From Thermoplasmata archaeon (GTDB lineage Archaea; Thermoplasmatota; Thermoplasmata; Thermoplasmatales; Thermoplasmataceae), in assembly GCA_021827885.1 (NCBI GenBank), contig JAKAUD010000193.1, positions 1 to 6,518 on the forward strand: a stretch of DNA of 6,518 nt, written 5' to 3'. Below, piece after piece: positions 5,977 through 6,518 of this stretch. Both the position numbers and the translations under genes were made by a program. A model generated the notes under the pieces. That model was not told the origin of the DNA. It did not search any database and worked only from the letters and a program-made list of their open reading frames with translations. The stretch's first letter is position 1; each line of letters opens with the position of its first letter.

Positions 5977-6518
5977 TTAATGCAATAAATCGTTACTTGC
6001 TCCTGCAACCATTTCAATTTTTCTTCCCTCTTTCTTAGGTACTTTCATGAATAAAGTAAAAATAATAGAGACTACAAGAAACAGCATCCCAGTAAGAAAG
6101 ATATAACTGAAAGCCGTGTGATCTGGAAACAATGAGTATTCCGGAATGCCTTTGGAATTCACACCGGAAATTGCCTTGATCTCATACATCGTTTCGAAAA
6201 CACCACTTATTGCAGGCGCTACTGCAGAGCCGATATTTCTGAATACCACGTTCATACCTGTTGACGCACCTGCATCTCCAGATGGTGTTGATACCAGAAG
6301 GATATTAATCATTCCAACAAATATGAAAGATAGTCCTATTCCAAGAATTGTAGCATCCTCAGTAATTTGTAGTGGCGATGCCCGAAAGTAGTAGAGACCT
6401 ATGTATGAAAGAAAGAGTACCACGCTTCCGATTTCTATGGAAATTTTAGGACTTAACCTCTTTGTCACAACCGCTGCAACCGGGGCAAAAATCATTGATG
6501 CCAATGCTGCCGGGAGCA
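5977..6518 (-). CDS. Major facilitator (DHA2-like) transporter, C-terminal part (5' end outside window)
   Basis: Proton-driven membrane transporter, probably of the 14-helix drug/solute exporter type (EmrB/QacA-like). The frame is open to the window edge; the TTG at 6504 is an internal codon, and LPA-A-L residues continue upstream. About 180 residues are visible. Numbered from that TTG, FAPVAAVVTKRLSPK (6-20) is the helix-loop of a late transmembrane segment. Helices follow at about 22-40 and 51-72, then the GDAGASTGMNVVFRNIGSAVAPAISG stretch (76-101; quoted in part) typical of DHA2 proteins. A polar loop (about 107-129) leads to the last helix (131-153). The tail is basic and cytoplasmic. 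Substrate is unknown. It lies on the same strand as the thiolase operon, 89 bases upstream, but a separate promoter and the unrelated role suggest no functional tie. No oligo-T run follows the stop on the minus strand, so read-through into the operon is possible. Confidence 0.82.
   Translation of the reverse strand, partial: LPAALASMIFAPVAAVVTKRLSPKISIEIGSVVLFLSYIGLYYFRASPLQITEDATILGIGLSFIFVGMINILLVSTPSGDAGASTGMNVVFRNIGSAVAPAISGVFETMYEIKAISGVNSKGIPEYSLFPDHTAFSYIFLTGMLFLVVSIIFTLFMKVPKKEGRKIEMVAGASNDLLH

Noticed and set aside
1..6518. Mobile element, CRISPR array, tRNA or rRNA
   Set aside because: No transposase or integrase motifs, no spaced direct repeats and no tRNA-like folds were seen on either strand.

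Overview
The window looks like archaeal DNA, most likely from a Thermoplasmatales-type or related acidophilic lineage. This rests on an A+T-rich, densely packed gene layout, BRE/TATA-like boxes placed about 25 bases before starts (so mRNAs would be leaderless or nearly so), GGAG-type ribosome sites used mainly inside an operon, and oligo-T tracts at gene ends. The lineage is an inference; no rRNA or other marker gene is present.

Left part (1-1798): the 3' end of a PP2C-family protein phosphatase gene (+ strand, start lies outside the window) faces a complete Ser/Thr-type protein kinase gene (- strand). Their stop codons are only 5 bases apart. The kinase has a Lys-rich N-terminus, a predicted Ig-like beta-sandwich, and a kinase domain of the 'HGD...DYDGM' type often found next to PP2C and vWA genes in bacterial TerY-P-like signalling modules. 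Together they form a plausible phosphorylation/dephosphorylation pair.

Centre (1799-2538): an A+T-rich intergenic region with nested inverted repeats carries back-to-back promoters. One drives the kinase and the other a small four-helix membrane protein of unknown function (1943-2377, +). That gene ends in a hairpin that straddles its stop codon, followed by oligo-T tracts.

Right part (2539-5887, - strand): a three-gene operon is read in the order thiolase, acyl-CoA dehydrogenase 1, acyl-CoA dehydrogenase 2. The first junction is TGAATG with no gap; the second is an overlap. The two dehydrogenases are complementary. The first keeps the catalytic Glu and the TEPxxGSD/FITN flavin-substrate motifs but has lost RxxFG and QxxGGxG. 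The second has lost the former set and keeps most of the latter. This is what a heteromeric enzyme with one FAD site per alpha-beta dimer would look like. With the thiolase the operon would carry out the first and last steps of a beta-oxidation cycle; hydratase, hydroxyacyl-CoA dehydrogenase, acyl-CoA ligase and ETF genes are not in the window.

Right edge (5977-6518, -): the C-terminal part of a DHA2-like major facilitator transporter gene, cut by the window end. It lies upstream of the thiolase on the same strand, but the thiolase operon appears to have its own promoter in the 89-base gap.
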